From the NCBI GenBank assembly GCA_024195585.1, contig SWBL01000176.1, positions 39,255 to 103,254 on the forward strand: a stretch of DNA of 64,000 nucleotides. Reading direction: 5' to 3'. The DNA is from Aureobasidium sp. EXF-3400. Its lineage: Eukaryota > Ascomycota > Dothideomycetes > Dothideales > Saccotheciaceae. Positions 1 through 11,477 of the stretch are shown piece after piece (within the stretch, counting starts at the first letter, position 1; each line of letters opens with the position of its first letter). Both the position numbers and the translations under genes were made by a program. The notes beneath the pieces were generated by a model. It had not been told where the DNA came from, did not search any database, and was given only the letters and a program-made list of their open reading frames with translations.

Positions 1-1367
1 TGCAAAGACAACCACCGTTGCCTATTGTCAAAAACATACTGTCGATACTGACGTCGAAAGCGTACGATGCAAAATCGAGAACTCGGGACTTTTCGGTATA
101 GCCAACTGCCTTCGCTCTGGGAATAGCGCTGCTGGTGTATGTCTTGTGGGAGATTGTAACAGCTTTTGGCGTACCAGTGCTTCCAGATGTGAAGATGATA
201 TACATTAGAGTGTTAGGGTCAACTGGCGCAAGTTTCTTCAAGCTACCAGGAACGGCTAGCTTGCAAGCATTTTCTTCAGTAATAAGGTGCGGTGCGTTCG
301 GCAAGATGGATTTGGCAAAATCATGTTGTACACGTGAAGAAACGATGATTTTCGCACCAATCTGTACAGCCATGTTTCGAAGTCGAGCAAGCGGAAGTGA
401 CGGATCCATCATTGCAAAGGTGGCTCCTGCTTTCATGGTTGCCAGTACAGCAACTATCGCCCATCGTGACTTCTCAAAGCACAACGGTACAATATCGTGT
501 GGTCGCACGCCCTCGGCAATCAGAGCTTGTGCCATGGAGATTGAATATTGGTCAATCTGTCCAAATGTCAATGTGCCATCCCAGGAGTCGATTGCGACCT
601 TGTCGGGAAGTTGCTGAGCTCGCTCGGAAACCTTCTCATGCATACAGAAATCGTAAGTCGGGGGCAATTCATTGTTGTATCGCCAGATCTCGTCCAAATC
701 GCTCGTTGTTGGTCGTAATGAGTCTTCGATTGTTATTCCAGGTTTTGAGATGCAAAGTTGTATGGTGTCTGCCAGTGATCTGATGTATCTGGTCACCTCA
801 TTGTCCAGAATGTCCTTGCTGCGGAATGCTGGTTGAATACTGATATTCCCATCGAGGAAGCGTACGCTTAGATGGAGAGTTCTCTTTGCCCATAATGTCA
901 GCTGAGGATATCATCTACAGTCTCGGATATCATGAACGCACCATTGTTTGTTCATCAGGTTGTTGTTGCTGCTGTAGAAGACCAGTGCTCAGGAGCAGCG
1001 AGACGGGCTCCGTACTCTTCACGCACGACCTTGCTTCCGAAATCTTGCTCGCAATAGTTCTGGTAACACTATCGACCGAGTCTTGCAATCCTTTCATGAC
1101 ATCCTCCATTGAGATATGCCTGCATGGTTGCTCTGATGCATATGAAGAGCTTTGATATGTCCAGTCGAATGTTACACGTTCGCCTTCTCGACCCCTCAGG
1201 AGCACGATCAACCGTGATGCTAGCACGATGTCCTCCTTGATACCACTTGGGGCAGTGCTCGATTGGAATGCAAGTTTGTCCATGTTGTAAGATATGCAGT
1301 CTGTAGATGTATTGTTCAGGGCTTCATCACCTGAAGAGCTCCGTTCAGTGATATGTTTGTAGCCCAT
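1..1367 (-). CDS. sidD: Siderophore nonribosomal peptide synthetase, SidD/NPS6-like, 5' part only
   Basis: This is the N-terminal part of an NRPS that runs off the left edge. Exon 1 is 1367-942. A 40-nt intron (941-902, GTGCGT...CTCAG) keeps the frame, and exon 2 continues from 901 past position 1. The start of the protein resembles a truncated condensation domain. An adenylation domain follows, with the linker motif LPPTYDFCMHEKVSERA, core A1 (AIDSWDGTLTFGQID), A2 (MKAGATFAMMDPS) and an intact A3 (TSGSTGTPKAV, about 153-203). From family knowledge this N-terminal layout and wording match the fungal extracellular-siderophore synthetases that join N5-acyl-N5-hydroxyornithine units into fusarinine-type products. 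The divergent sidF next door supports this. The thiolation and condensation domains lie outside the window. A ferrichrome synthetase (SidC/NPS2) is the alternative. Confidence 0.75.
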
Positions 1368-2309
1368 CTCTACGGTTCATTGGACTCGGAGACTTGAGTA
1401 GGTGGTATTGGTCGACGTGACGACTATCGGCAGAGTTCAAACTCAAGCATATAGCCGAGCAATAACAAGGTGTCTCTACACGAGCCACGCTTGCCCAGAA
1501 CGACCATTATGGAAGTTAGCGGTCTAAAGTTGGAATCATGTTGGTCTCAAGCGACATCGGGTGCTCAGGAGTGTGTACGGTAGATCCGCTACGATGGCAC
1601 GACATCTGATAAGATGAAGAGTTTTCATGGCGCACGTTCGTGGACCCAACACAAACGACGGTGAGAGGTACGTGAGACGCTAAAGGAATTTGACGCATCT
1701 GATTAGATGACTCGGGTATACCGATATCGTTGGAGTCCACTTGTTGAGGGAAGAGGTTGGTGGAGGATGGAGTGGGGTTGCAGCACAGACGGCAGTTGGA
1801 TCTGATTAGATTTTAGCGAGCTCCGAAGCTCGGACCATGAAGCGAAATCGATCAACCCTCGTCGCGAACCTTGCACAGTGCTTGGCTGCACGATATTGCT
1901 CGGATCTGATTACATTGCATGCGTCAGACCAAGACTCGTACTCGCCAGCTCCCTAATGGCAGTGGGTAGCGGTGGCCGAGTTGCAAGGATCTTCAACAGG
2001 AGGAAGATGTGCAGGGCGACCCAACGCACGTCCATTCTGCACGAGCGAGAAGCGCCTTGGTGCTGCTATGCTTTCTCAAACGACGTTACGGCACTGGCGC
2101 CGCGCTACCAATTCGTGTCGTCGCGCAAATCACCCACGGCTAAACAACACTCTCCATTGACCGGCCAGCATGCCTTGTCCGACGGTTAGTCTGAGCTTTC
2201 TGTGCCGAGGGAGTCCATCAGGGTGCCCGAAATATACTTGATGCTCAAGGTAGGTCGTGACTTGCTATTGTCAACAGATCAACATTGCTGTGCAGGAATA
2301 TCTATTACG
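1368..2309. promoter_or_regulatory. Divergent promoter of the NRPS and sidF genes with ATCTGATTA-type elements
   Basis: There is no gene in this 0.9-kb stretch; the short open frames have no coding character. It holds ATCTGATTAGAT twice (1697-1708 and 1800-1811) and ATCTGATTAC at 1904-1913. The first nine bases differ by one base from the SreA/Fep1 consensus ATCWGATAA. A possible 5'-UTR intron of sidF lies at about 2250-2295 (GTAGGT...TGTGCAG). Confidence 0.5.
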
Positions 2310-3647
2310 ATGGCTCATGGATCTGCATCACCACACCAATACCCTCTGGTTAAGCTGCCTCATCCTTTCCTCACATCATACCGAGTCAATGTCGTCTCGT
2401 CCAACTTTCCTGCCGGACGCGTCTTGCACCTAGAAGAGCAGCCCTCCAAGGGAGAGGCGCCAGCTCAAGCATTGCATTCAGACTCATTGACATGGCTGGA
2501 TCTGCACACGTCACCCACAGAGTCACACCCCCCGCTCATCGACAACAGTGATTGGGCTCGTGCTGCTCGTGGTCCACAAACCACCTTCAAATGGCCTGAC
2601 AGTACTGCTCCTACCCTAGGCCAGGTGTGGAACGTCGTCCATGCCATCTACCTGGCCTATCCCAACACCGAGCACTTTCGATTGACACTGCAAGGTGCAG
2701 ACAAACAAACCCTACACGATGAGCTGCTGGCCACTGGTCTTGCCATTGAACATCCCAGACCATGGCATCTGCCAAACGAATCCGTTTCTTGCAGCAACGA
2801 ACTCCTTGTCTTGCGTAGCTCTTTCTGGCAAGGTGCTGCATCACCCACTGGTCCTCGTCCAATCTGGGTCGTCGGCGACGCCATCGACTCAAACCTCCGC
2901 ACACCTCTCTCGAACTACCCCCTGATGCCAGAAACCCATCACTTCACCATCAAGTTCCCCAACGAGCGCATTTACGCCCGGCATCCCGTCCGTCGCCCTA
3001 AGCCCGCTCCTCAAAGCATCTGCTACTCGCGCTACATCCCTGAAGTCGATCAGCATTTCTCTCTTGAAGTCGTCGATTGGACAGATACCGAACACCTCAA
3101 TCTCTTCCACACATGGCAGAATGACCCTCGCGTTGCAAAAGGATGGAACGAAACAGGAGACCTCGAACACCATCGCAACTACCTCCGAAACCTGCACTAC
3201 GATCCTCATGTCGTGTGCCTGTTTGGTCGCTTCGACGACACAAGATTCAGCTATTATGAGTTGTACTGGGCAAAGGAAGATCACTACGGCGCCCACTTTG
3301 ATGCTGAAAACTATGACCGCGGCCGCCACTCCCTTGTGGGCGACTCGTCCTTCCGCGGCGCCAAGCGAGTGAACGCTTGGTATAGCAGTTGCATCCACTA
3401 CTGTTTCTTAGACGACCCTCGCACTGCCAATGTGGTTGGCGAGCCCAAAGCTTCCGGAAGCATCATTCTGAGCTATGAGCAGAGTCAAGGATTGGCAATT
3501 GCCAAGTACGTGGATCTGGGACATAAGAGGAGTGTGCATAGTATCGCGAGCAGGGAGAAGTGGTTCCAGTTGTGTCCGGTGTTTTGGGATGGCAGGGAAA
3601 GGCCATTGGAGAGTGCTGATCGTGCTGCTTGGGCTGCCAAGTTGTAG
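2310..3647 (+). CDS. sidF: Hydroxyornithine N5-acyltransferase, SidF-like, with peroxisomal PTS1
   Basis: The predicted protein has 445 residues, close to the usual length of SidF. It transfers an acyl group (anhydromevalonyl in the fusarinine pathway) from CoA to N5-hydroxyornithine. The C-terminal half is the GNAT-type siderophore acyltransferase domain (IucB/Acetyltransf_8), recognised from the run [19 protein letters not shown] through [26 protein letters not shown] and [11 protein letters not shown]. The last three residues are AKL, a standard PTS1 peroxisomal signal, and A. fumigatus SidF is known to be peroxisomal. I chose the ATG at 2310 because the in-frame extension up to 2202 covers a likely UTR intron and shows no family similarity. 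It is divergent from the NRPS and convergent with the NRPS-like gene (121 bp between stops). Confidence 0.88.
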   Translation: MAHGSASPHQYPLVKLPHPFLTSYRVNVVSSNFPAGRVLHLEEQPSKGEAPAQALHSDSLTWLDLHTSPTESHPPLIDNSDWARAARGPQTTFKWPDSTAPTLGQVWNVVHAIYLAYPNTEHFRLTLQGADKQTLHDELLATGLAIEHPRPWHLPNESVSCSNELLVLRSSFWQGAASPTGPRPIWVVGDAIDSNLRTPLSNYPLMPETHHFTIKFPNERIYARHPVRRPKPAPQSICYSRYIPEVDQHFSLEVVDWTDTEHLNLFHTWQNDPRVAKGWNETGDLEHHRNYLRNLHYDPHVVCLFGRFDDTRFSYYELYWAKEDHYGAHFDAENYDRGRHSLVGDSSFRGAKRVNAWYSSCIHYCFLDDPRTANVVGEPKASGSIILSYEQSQGLAIAKYVDLGHKRSVHSIASREKWFQLCPVFWDGRERPLESADRAAWAAKL

Positions 3648-3768
3648 CATTCTGAGGAAAGAGTAGCAAAAAAGTGATTTAGTCTATGAATTCAAGCTGT
3701 GATCCTTGAATTGCTTTTTCTCTGACTCAGAAGATCAAGACTCTGCGTTGTTCGATCAAGGACATATC

Positions 3769-5900
3769 TTACCCAACCAAACTCAACACATTGGCGTCCG
3801 CGATGTCAACTTGCTTGTCACGCTCGAGCATACCAACTTCCGCGAATGAATCAACCATACTAGCCACACTCTGCCTCCCACTACTACTTTGCCCCTCCGA
3901 CACCTTTACCTCCACCTCCCCTTCCTTACTCTGCAACACCTCAACCACAAGCTCCCCTCTGCTATTCTTGATCAATCTACCTCGATCTCTCGTCCTGAAT
4001 AGCCTGCCATAGACACAATGAGAAAGGAAAAACACAGCATCCAGATCCGGGCGATGCAGAAAGCCAGAGGGGAGACAAGGACCACTGATATACAGGTCGC
4101 CAACACTACCTAGAGGGACTGGCATCTTTGTCTTTGGACACAAGAGTAGAGCACCTGTTGTTGGGAGAGGACTACCAACGACAGTATCTCTAGTCGTGGA
4201 AGAGACATACGAGATGAAAGTAGCAGGCGCCGCACTGTTGGGAGTTGTATACAGCTTTAGGATCGTAAGCATGCTATATGGCGTATGCGGATCCGTCGTA
4301 AGATTTTGGAGCGAAGAAGAAGGGATAGAGTCTTGACACCACAAGTGGCGTAGAGAAGGTACGCGCGAGAGATCCAGTATTGAGGCTTGGAAAGCAGTTG
4401 CTGTGGTGATTGTAGCAGACACTTTGTTGATTGCAGTTGATAGGTCGTGTATTGGGCCGACACTACACAGTGTTCCTCCCGTCCACCATGCACTAAACAT
4501 CTCCAAGACTGAAGTGTGGCTTGTTGAGCATGAAGACGTAAGCCATCGAAACCCTCTCTTGCTCATGTGTGAAGGTATTTGCTTGGAGTAGGATGCTATG
4601 GTGGATGCAGCTGCTGAATGTGTCATCTTGACACCAACAGGCATACCCAGGGATCCGCTGCCGCTGTACATGATGTATGCAAGGTCTGTCTCTGCAACGC
4701 TGGGTAGTGTTTTGTTCTTAGGTACGTTCGGTGTATGCATCCAACCCGTGACGAATGCATTGACATCCAGACAAACGGTCAAGTCGTCGCCATCGCAGTA
4801 CCACGGGTCCCAAGGGCGTCCACATAGCGTGGGTCCATCTGTCAAGACAACTGCAGCGCAGATATCTTGAACGATACTCTGCAGTTCAATAGCAGGTGCG
4901 CCTACTGGTAGTGGGCAGAATGCAAATCCAGCTTTCAGGACCGCTAACCAGGAGATGTAAAGTGCAGGTGAGGCTTCCATGTAAGCTGGCACGATGGATT
5001 CGGCATTGCGAGATGTGAAACACATGCTGTCGCGCAGTTTATGGGCTAGTGCTGTTGTAACTATATCCAGCTGTCGATAGGTCATGGTGAATTGCGTGGT
5101 TGCTGACCGATAATCCAATGCATGGCGGTCCGGGTATTCTCTAAGAGTCCCTAGAAACCCGGAGTGCAGTAATGGCGTCGCATCCTTATCACTATGCGAA
5201 CTCTGTAATGGCGATGGTCGTTGCAAGGGCGGATGATTGAGGATAGACAGCATAGTTTCCTGGTCGGAATATACTTGTATCCTAGATATATGGTTCACAA
5301 GCATTTGGAAGATTGCATCCGCATAGTCCTCGTCCATCAGAAGGTTATCGTACTTCAACGTCAAAGCCGTTTCCATGGCATGATATTGAACAAGAAAAGG
5401 CTGTCTGCATTAGATATATGGTTCTCATTCATCATGATGCGGATGATGCTCACAGAACTGAGTAATACTGGTGCTTCTGTAGAATCGAAATTGTCCACAT
5501 CAGCTATGATCTCGAGACCAAAGTCAAAAGCCTTTGTGTCTTCCTGATGCTGAGAGTGCTGAACTAAGTCAAGCACATAATCGTCGGTCAAGTCGGAGCC
5601 CGATACAGCGCTTCCATCGAATGTCTTGCATTGAATGACATATGGCTCAACAGGCTTGTGTATTTCTGTCCGTAGTGCATACTGAAACGTGATTTCAGAC
5701 TGGCCAGTATACGACGCGGTGAACTGAGAGTAACTCTTGAGAAGGTCGTCTCTGCCTCTTGGACAAGCTTTTTGATTCGTTGTAAAGCTGAAATATGGCC
5801 TCTTGTATGCAGTTTGGTGGTTGTGTTCGCGTTGGATTGGCGTCCACAAGTCATCAAGTCTCGGAAAGGCAGTGGGCTGAATGATCGATGAAATTGTCAT
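3769..5900 (-). CDS. Stand-alone NRPS-like protein: partial condensation plus degenerate adenylation domain
   Basis: Exons 5900-5454 and 5400-3769 (53-nt GTGAGC...ACAG intron) give 692 residues. The first 190 residues look like the second half of a condensation domain (ITFQYALRTE; after the intron PFLVQYHAMETALTLKYDN). The remainder is an adenylation domain with decayed motifs: A3 reads MYSGSGSLGMPVGV instead of TSGSTGxPKGV, the A5 region lacks GPTE, and A7 reads FRTRDRGRL where YRTGD is usual. The protein stops there, with no thiolation or second condensation domain, and the next gene begins 121 bp beyond the stop. Position suggests a siderophore role, perhaps as an accessory or remnant of a degenerate module like the one in NPS6-type synthetases. 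Amino-acid activation is doubtful. Confidence 0.8.
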
Positions 5901-6792
5901 TGCTCTGATGTCTGATGGAAAAGGCAGGAGGTAACGACACAGTCATCGTTCTTCGCGACCAATACACACACACTGGCATGTTCCATTCATCAAGTTGCGA
6001 CCCTGTCCTCCTTTGACCCGTCACCCTGAGAGCGACCGGAAGCCTCGGCCATGGCAGCTCTGTCAGATAGCTGATGGACGCGATGCAGTATGCATGCCCT
6101 AAATCGCCGGTGTACATGGCCAAGAGGCTTCGTAGGACCATGCCAAAACCGAGCTCATTTCGCGAGATATGATCGTCGCAACCGACACAAGTTTCTGACA
6201 AAGTTGAACGAGGTGCAGCCAGGTGCATGGACGGTGAGTTTAGGGTTATCAATCTGATAATCGACCCGCCCTGATGCAGCAAGCTCGGTCCATGCTTGGC
6301 GAGAATGCCCTTGCCCGCCCGAGCTTTCGCTCCTGCCCTCCACCCAGCAAGCTCGTGTCACGGACTTGTCTCGCCATTGACAAGCTTCCCATGGATGGTC
6401 GTACGGTCTTGATCCTTATTGCTTTGTTGTCTTGCTCCGATGGCTGATCAAGAGTCCACATTTCTGCCATTGATCGATTTGTCGAATCAAGGATGCAATG
6501 ATCATCCGCTAGGCGCCAACCGCATCCCTGTCATGAGCACGCCTGCCGAGGTAGAACAGCAAAGTCTGTTCGTCTCGGACGCGAGCACTTGCCCGTGCGA
6601 AAAGACGCCGTTGCTTTGGCTTGCTCACATCATCAATTTGTAGGACGTTAGGCTGTAGCTCGATCTTGCCAGGACCATCCAGCCGTTGTCGGGATGGTGC
6701 CTCGGTGATGGAGACATGGCGGGTCATGCATTGGTACATTTTTTATCAGATCCGCGCCTGATGAAGACATTGGTGTAGAGACAACAATCACA
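5901..6792. promoter_or_regulatory. Divergent promoter of the NRPS-like gene and sidI with two ATCWGATAA sites
   Basis: This intergenic stretch holds ATCTGATAA at 6252-6260 and the same site in reverse (TTATCAGAT) at 6743-6751, about 40 bp before the sidI start. ATCWGATAA is the published binding motif of the iron-sensing GATA repressor SreA. I see no gene here. Confidence 0.6.
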
Positions 6793-8576
6793 ATGCAAAC
6801 GATCAACAGTATCTACGAGATGAACACACCCAAGATCCAACCATCTCTGTTTCACGGACCGGCAGATCCTCCATTGGTGACCGTAACATTGGGAGAGTTC
6901 CTCGACATCCAGTGCGAACGATATGGAGAGCGTGAAGCACTTGTATTTCCCTGGACTGGAGCACGATGGACATACAACAACTTGAGAGAAGAGAGTTCGA
7001 AGCTCGCTAGATATCTCTACTCAAGAGGCATCCGTCCAGAAGACCGGATAGCCATTCTTGCTGGCAACAGAGTCGAATATGCTGCCGTCTTCTTCGCGTG
7101 TATGCGTATTGGCGCTGTGCTGGTCATCTTGAACAATACATACACGACTCCTGAGGCAGAGTATGCTCTCAAGTATACAGGTGAGCATTAGGCTTGTGCC
7201 ATGTTGATGATAATTTCGCTGACAGATTGGTAGACTGTAAGATTTTGTTCGCAACACCGACCATTGGCAAACACATCGACAATTCGACCATGCTCAGGCA
7301 GTTCTCGACTAGCTCAGACGAGTTGCCAGCATTGCAGCAGATTGTCATTTTGGCAGATAAGCTCGACAATCTACTGAATTATCAAGACGCCATCAAGATA
7401 GGATCACGACTACCCGATGGACCAGTCAAGCAGATACAAGACAGCCTCTCATCCTATGAGACGTGTAACCTACAATTTACGAGTGGCTCGACTGGTCATC
7501 CCAAAGCAGCCATGCTTACACACCATGGCCTGCTCAACAACTCCCGCTTCATTGGTGATCGCATGAGTTTGACAGAAGAGGACGTACTCTGCTGCCCACC
7601 ACCCATGTTCCACTGCTTCGGTCTGGTACTAGGCATGTTGGCCTGCTTAACGCATGGTGCAAAGATTGTATACCCCTCAGAGATCTTTGATGGACCAGCT
7701 GTATTGCAAGCCATTACTAACGAGAAATGTACCGCCGTTCATGGGGTGCCAGCCATGTTCGACACGTTGTTCAGCCTACCACGACCCGTTGGTTTCAACT
7801 GCGATAGACTCAGAACAGGAATCATCGCAGGTGCCCCCGTACCACGTCACTTGATGGAGCTGCTAGTCAATGAGTTTGGTATGACAGAGTTCACAAGCAG
7901 CTACGGTCTGACCGAGGCCTCGCCAACTTGCTTCAACGCCTTTGTCGACGACTCCATTGACCGTCGTCTAACAACAGTGGGTACGTTGATGCCACACACC
8001 CATGCCAAAATCGTCGACAAGAACAATCGTATCGTCCCCATCGGGTCACGCGGCGAACTCTGCATCGCGGGCTACCAACTCCAACAAGGCTACTTTCGCA
8101 ATCCCGCAAAGACGGCCGAAGCCATGGAACGCGATGCTGATGGCGTACTCTGGCTACACACAGGCGATGAAGCAGTCTTTGACCGCCACGGCTACTGCTC
8201 AATCACCGGTCGCTTCAAAGATATCATCATTCGCGGTGGCGAAAATATTTACCCACTCGAGATTGAGGAACGCTTGATCAAGCACGAGGCAGTCGAGCGC
8301 GCCATTGTGGTTGGCTTACCACACTCCAAATACGGCGAAGTGGTTGCTGCATTCTTGCAGCGTGCTGCTGGAGCTGCCAAGCCTAGCGATGAGGATGTGC
8401 GTGAGTGGACTAGACAGACTTTGGGCAGACATAAAGCTCCTGCTCATGTCTTCTGGCTTGGTGAAGATGGTGTCACGGATCAGATCCCCATTACCGGTAG
8501 TGGCAAGATCAAGAAGTTTGAGATGAGGAAGATTGGAGAGGGGTTGTTGGCTTCGATGCCCAAGCCTAAGCTTTGA
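6793..8576 (+). CDS. sidI: Acyl-CoA ligase, SidI-like (mevalonyl-CoA ligase of siderophore synthesis)
   Basis: Exons 6793-7180 and 7234-8576 (53-nt intron, GTGAGC...GGTAG) give 576 residues. This is an ANL-superfamily enzyme: LTFTSGSTGHPKAAM-type P-loop (about 7470-7510), YGLTEASP, LHTGDEAVFD, and the hinge ITGRFKDIIIRGGENIYPLEIEE with a C-terminal GSGKIKKFEMR lysine region. In the fusarinine pathway SidI activates mevalonate to the CoA ester, which is then converted to the acyl group SidF uses. The protein ends in PKL, a weak PTS1-like tripeptide; A. fumigatus SidI instead uses an N-terminal PTS2, so targeting is unproven here. The start at 6793 was kept, though the ATG at 6820 is possible. 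A general medium-chain acyl-CoA synthetase would look similar, and the cluster context decides. Confidence 0.82.
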
Positions 8577-8920
8577 GCGTGAAGATCAGTGTGTGTTTTT
8601 CTTATAATCAGGTTTTTGACAATCATGGTTGCTTGGAAATAAAATTATGTATCAATTGTTCTTTTGTTTGTCAATTCTTTTGTTGTGATTCTGATTGTGA
8701 TTTTAGATCAATAAATACATACGAAAATGTTATACTCTCGTTCCGGCCGGAGTATGGAAAACATCCAAGCACCGACAGACGAATGCTGAGAAGACTCGCA
8801 TGTGTGCCATAGACAAAAACAGATGACGCTATGGACGCAAACAAAGCAAGATGATGAATTTTCTCTTCTCTTCCCATCATACTCCCAAAGACTCAAAGAC
8901 ACAATCTTCAGTTTGCCCTC
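8577..8920. other. Convergent intergenic spacer between sidI and the SidA-like gene
   Basis: This AT-rich 344-bp gap lies between two 3' ends. It probably holds both 3' UTRs. I see no gene. Confidence 0.6.
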
Positions 8921-10363
8921 TTACAACATAGCGACCTCTGCTCTATCCTCTGCAGTATTCCTCAAACTCTCAAGCACAGAAGCCAACAACCTTGATCCCC
9001 TCTCAACCGCATACCCCATATCCTCATCTCTACTTCCCTGCTCCAAACTGCCCACCACCCAAACAGCCGTATCCTTCGCTACCGCGTTTCTGCGGAAGCA
9101 AACCCTATACTCGGCATCCACGCTTGCCTTTTTGTTTTGGAGTAAACCTGCAGCTTGAATATCTGAGAGCAGAGATGTCGAGTGTGCGTATCCTCCTGCA
9201 CAAATGATGGTGTCGAAAGCGCTGGAACTGGTGCTGGAGGCGTTTGTGTGTGTGTTTTTGAGTCCGAGGCGGAGTTTATTGTTGTAAGGGATGAGAGAAG
9301 TTACTTCGGATAGAGGGACAATGTTGAAGCGCCAGTCACTTGGGTTGGGAGTGAGTACGCGTTGGGCGTAGAGGTTCTCGTAGATGGTTTCGATGGTTTG
9401 GAGGGAGATCTTAGGGTGGTTGGGGGTGTTGGTAGAGGCAAAGGTGCTTAGCAGTCGAGGACGCAGTTCAGGTGGATATTGGCTTGTGGTTGCGCCAGAG
9501 AGGCAGTTGTCAATAATATCTTGTGTGCTGGAGCTTCTGTTAGAGAATATTGTGATTGTAAAGGAGATAGAGATCGGGACTCACAAGGAAGTGTTCTCCT
9601 CTGGTCGCAGTGCAGAGTCTGAGATGAACATGGTTGCCCTCACGCGATGCAAAGCCCCTGCACACTGCAAATGCTCAAGAACCTCTGCGGCTTCTTGGTC
9701 TTCTCCCACGATGGCGATATCCTGATCTTTGAGATTGCGCAACAAAGGTGCAACTTCAGAAGTGTGCAACACTTTGTCTTTTGCACCCAGCAACGCATCA
9801 GGGAGTTTTGGTCGTGAACCAGTGGCCAGAACAACACGTTTGGAAGACACAGTGCTGATGTTGCCCTGAGCATCACAAACATTGACTTTCCAGCCATTGA
9901 TCAGAGACAAGCCACTCTTGACGGGAACAACTCTGGTAGCGGTACTCGAGTAACGCACCCAACCCCTCTCTACCATTTTCTCCGCAACCCAAGAAAGATA
10001 GTTGCCCATAACCAATCTCGTAGGTGCAATATGCGAAGAATTGACAAACTGCACCAACTGCCTACTCTCAAACAGATAATTCACAAATGTAAATTCGCTG
10101 CGAGGATTGCGTGTGGTGATCAAGTCTCGCAAGAAGGAAGTGCGTGTTGTGTTCTCTGGCAGTACTGATGCAGGTGCCCATTCGAACTTGCTCTTGGACT
10201 CCAAGAATAGGACTTTGAGATCTGTTTCTGAGTCTGCGAGTGCGGTTGCGAGGGAGAGTGCAGTGGTGCCGAAACCTACGACAACGAGGTCGTAGGTCTG
10301 AGCAGACGCCGATGCATTGGCAGTCGCAGCCTGGGAAGTAGTCTCTTGGACTTGAAATGACAT
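8921..10363 (-). CDS. Divergent ornithine N5-monooxygenase-like flavoprotein (SidA family)
   Basis: Exons 10363-9585 and 9536-8921 (48-nt GTGAGT...AACAG intron) give 464 residues; SidA has about 500. Family features are an N-terminal FAD-binding segment (DLVVVGFGTTALSLATAL), the block NPRSEFTFVNYLFESRQLVQFVN, YLSWVAEKM, a second nucleotide-binding turn (DIAIVGEDQEAAEVLEHL) and the C-terminal FDTIICAGGY. Several conserved positions differ: the usual GFGPANLA is GFGTTALS, WHPGMLLPGSRMQ is replaced by WAPASVLPENTTRT, the ornithine-contacting lysine of SFLKDL is arginine, and the FVNEVF segment is missing. It therefore looks like a paralog whose substrate may have changed. A longer start at 10399 is possible, but 10363 has the better context and directly precedes the conserved region. 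Confidence 0.8.
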
Positions 10364-11477
10364 GTTCGCGATCGCAAGCACCTTGGTAAAGATAAACAAA
10401 AGATTGATAAGATAAAGAAAGTATGCAAGGAAAAAGCACGCAAGGTGAAGATCAAAGAAGATCCAAAAGATTGATACAGGGACGAAAGATGATCCCCTCT
10501 ACAATCAGACTTACTGCTCGGTAGATCATGCAAATCGTACGTCTTTGTCCTTTCTTACACGACGCACATCTCTCTACCTCCGTTCATCGGCCACACCAGG
10601 AAAATGGCATGATTGACACTGCTCAAGACCGAGATGTCGACGATGCTCGTGCAGGAGAGCCCTGGTACCATCACTTTGCATCTGATAAAATTTTTGTTTA
10701 GCCTTTGACACCAGAGACCGACCCACCTGTACCGGTGTCATGCAGGGTTCATCTCAAGCCATAACGCCCAGAATTTGAAACGGCATTCTCGAGTCAAGCC
10801 ACCTTCTCGTGTCAGACGAAGGAAGGAACAAGGCGTCCAAGCGAGAGCAACGACATCGGGAAGGTGTGAACAAGTTGCGGGAAGTGCAAAGGCTGGGCAG
10901 CGGTGAGAAAAAGGCCAAAGCTCGCAGGTGCCCCACAAAGATGATTGATTATCGGTACTCCATCTGATTAGATTTTCCGCGCCAAGTAACCGATGGTCGT
11001 GTGATTGATTACTTTACTCTCGTACCCGTTTGCCCTATGCCCATGACCGAATGGGAACTATGTTGCAAGGGCAAAATCTCCGAGTGTGTCCGAAGTGAAA
11101 ATTTTGATCTGATTAGATCGATCTGGGAAGTTGGAAGGCAGTGTGAATGCAGAACTGTGCCATGTGTCAATGATCTGCATTCTAGTCTAAACGCGGCGTC
11201 TTTCACTGAGGAGTGGGTATTGTTCGCTTCGTGATGAAAATCGATTTTCGCCTGGTGGCATTGATGGAGCTTTGTTGCGAGGCGTCCTACGGAGATGGTG
11301 GTGATTGATTAGATAATGGCAGGCATCAGATCACTGCAGAGATGTAGAACACTGTGATGACAGCTGCAGCTCACGGAAGATTGGTTGACATGTCAAGATG
11401 TACAGGAGACTTCTCAGCAAAGTAGCTAGCAAGATATGTACATTTATCGCTGACCTTTTGTTCGTCTCATCATCTCT
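10364..11477. promoter_or_regulatory. Upstream region of the SidA-like gene with clustered GATA-like elements
   Basis: No gene is seen. Elements are ATCTGATAA at 10680-10688, ATCTGATTAGAT at 10962-10973 and 11107-11118, and GATTGATTA at 10943, 11003 and 11303. The last of these runs on into GATAA. The sidJ stop codon lies at the far end, so this is mainly the promoter of the SidA-like gene plus the sidJ 3' UTR. Confidence 0.55.

Noticed and set aside
2202..2309. In-frame N-terminal extension of SidF from 2202
   Set aside because: The extension shows no SidF similarity and contains a likely UTR intron; the ATG at 2310 precedes the conserved sequence.
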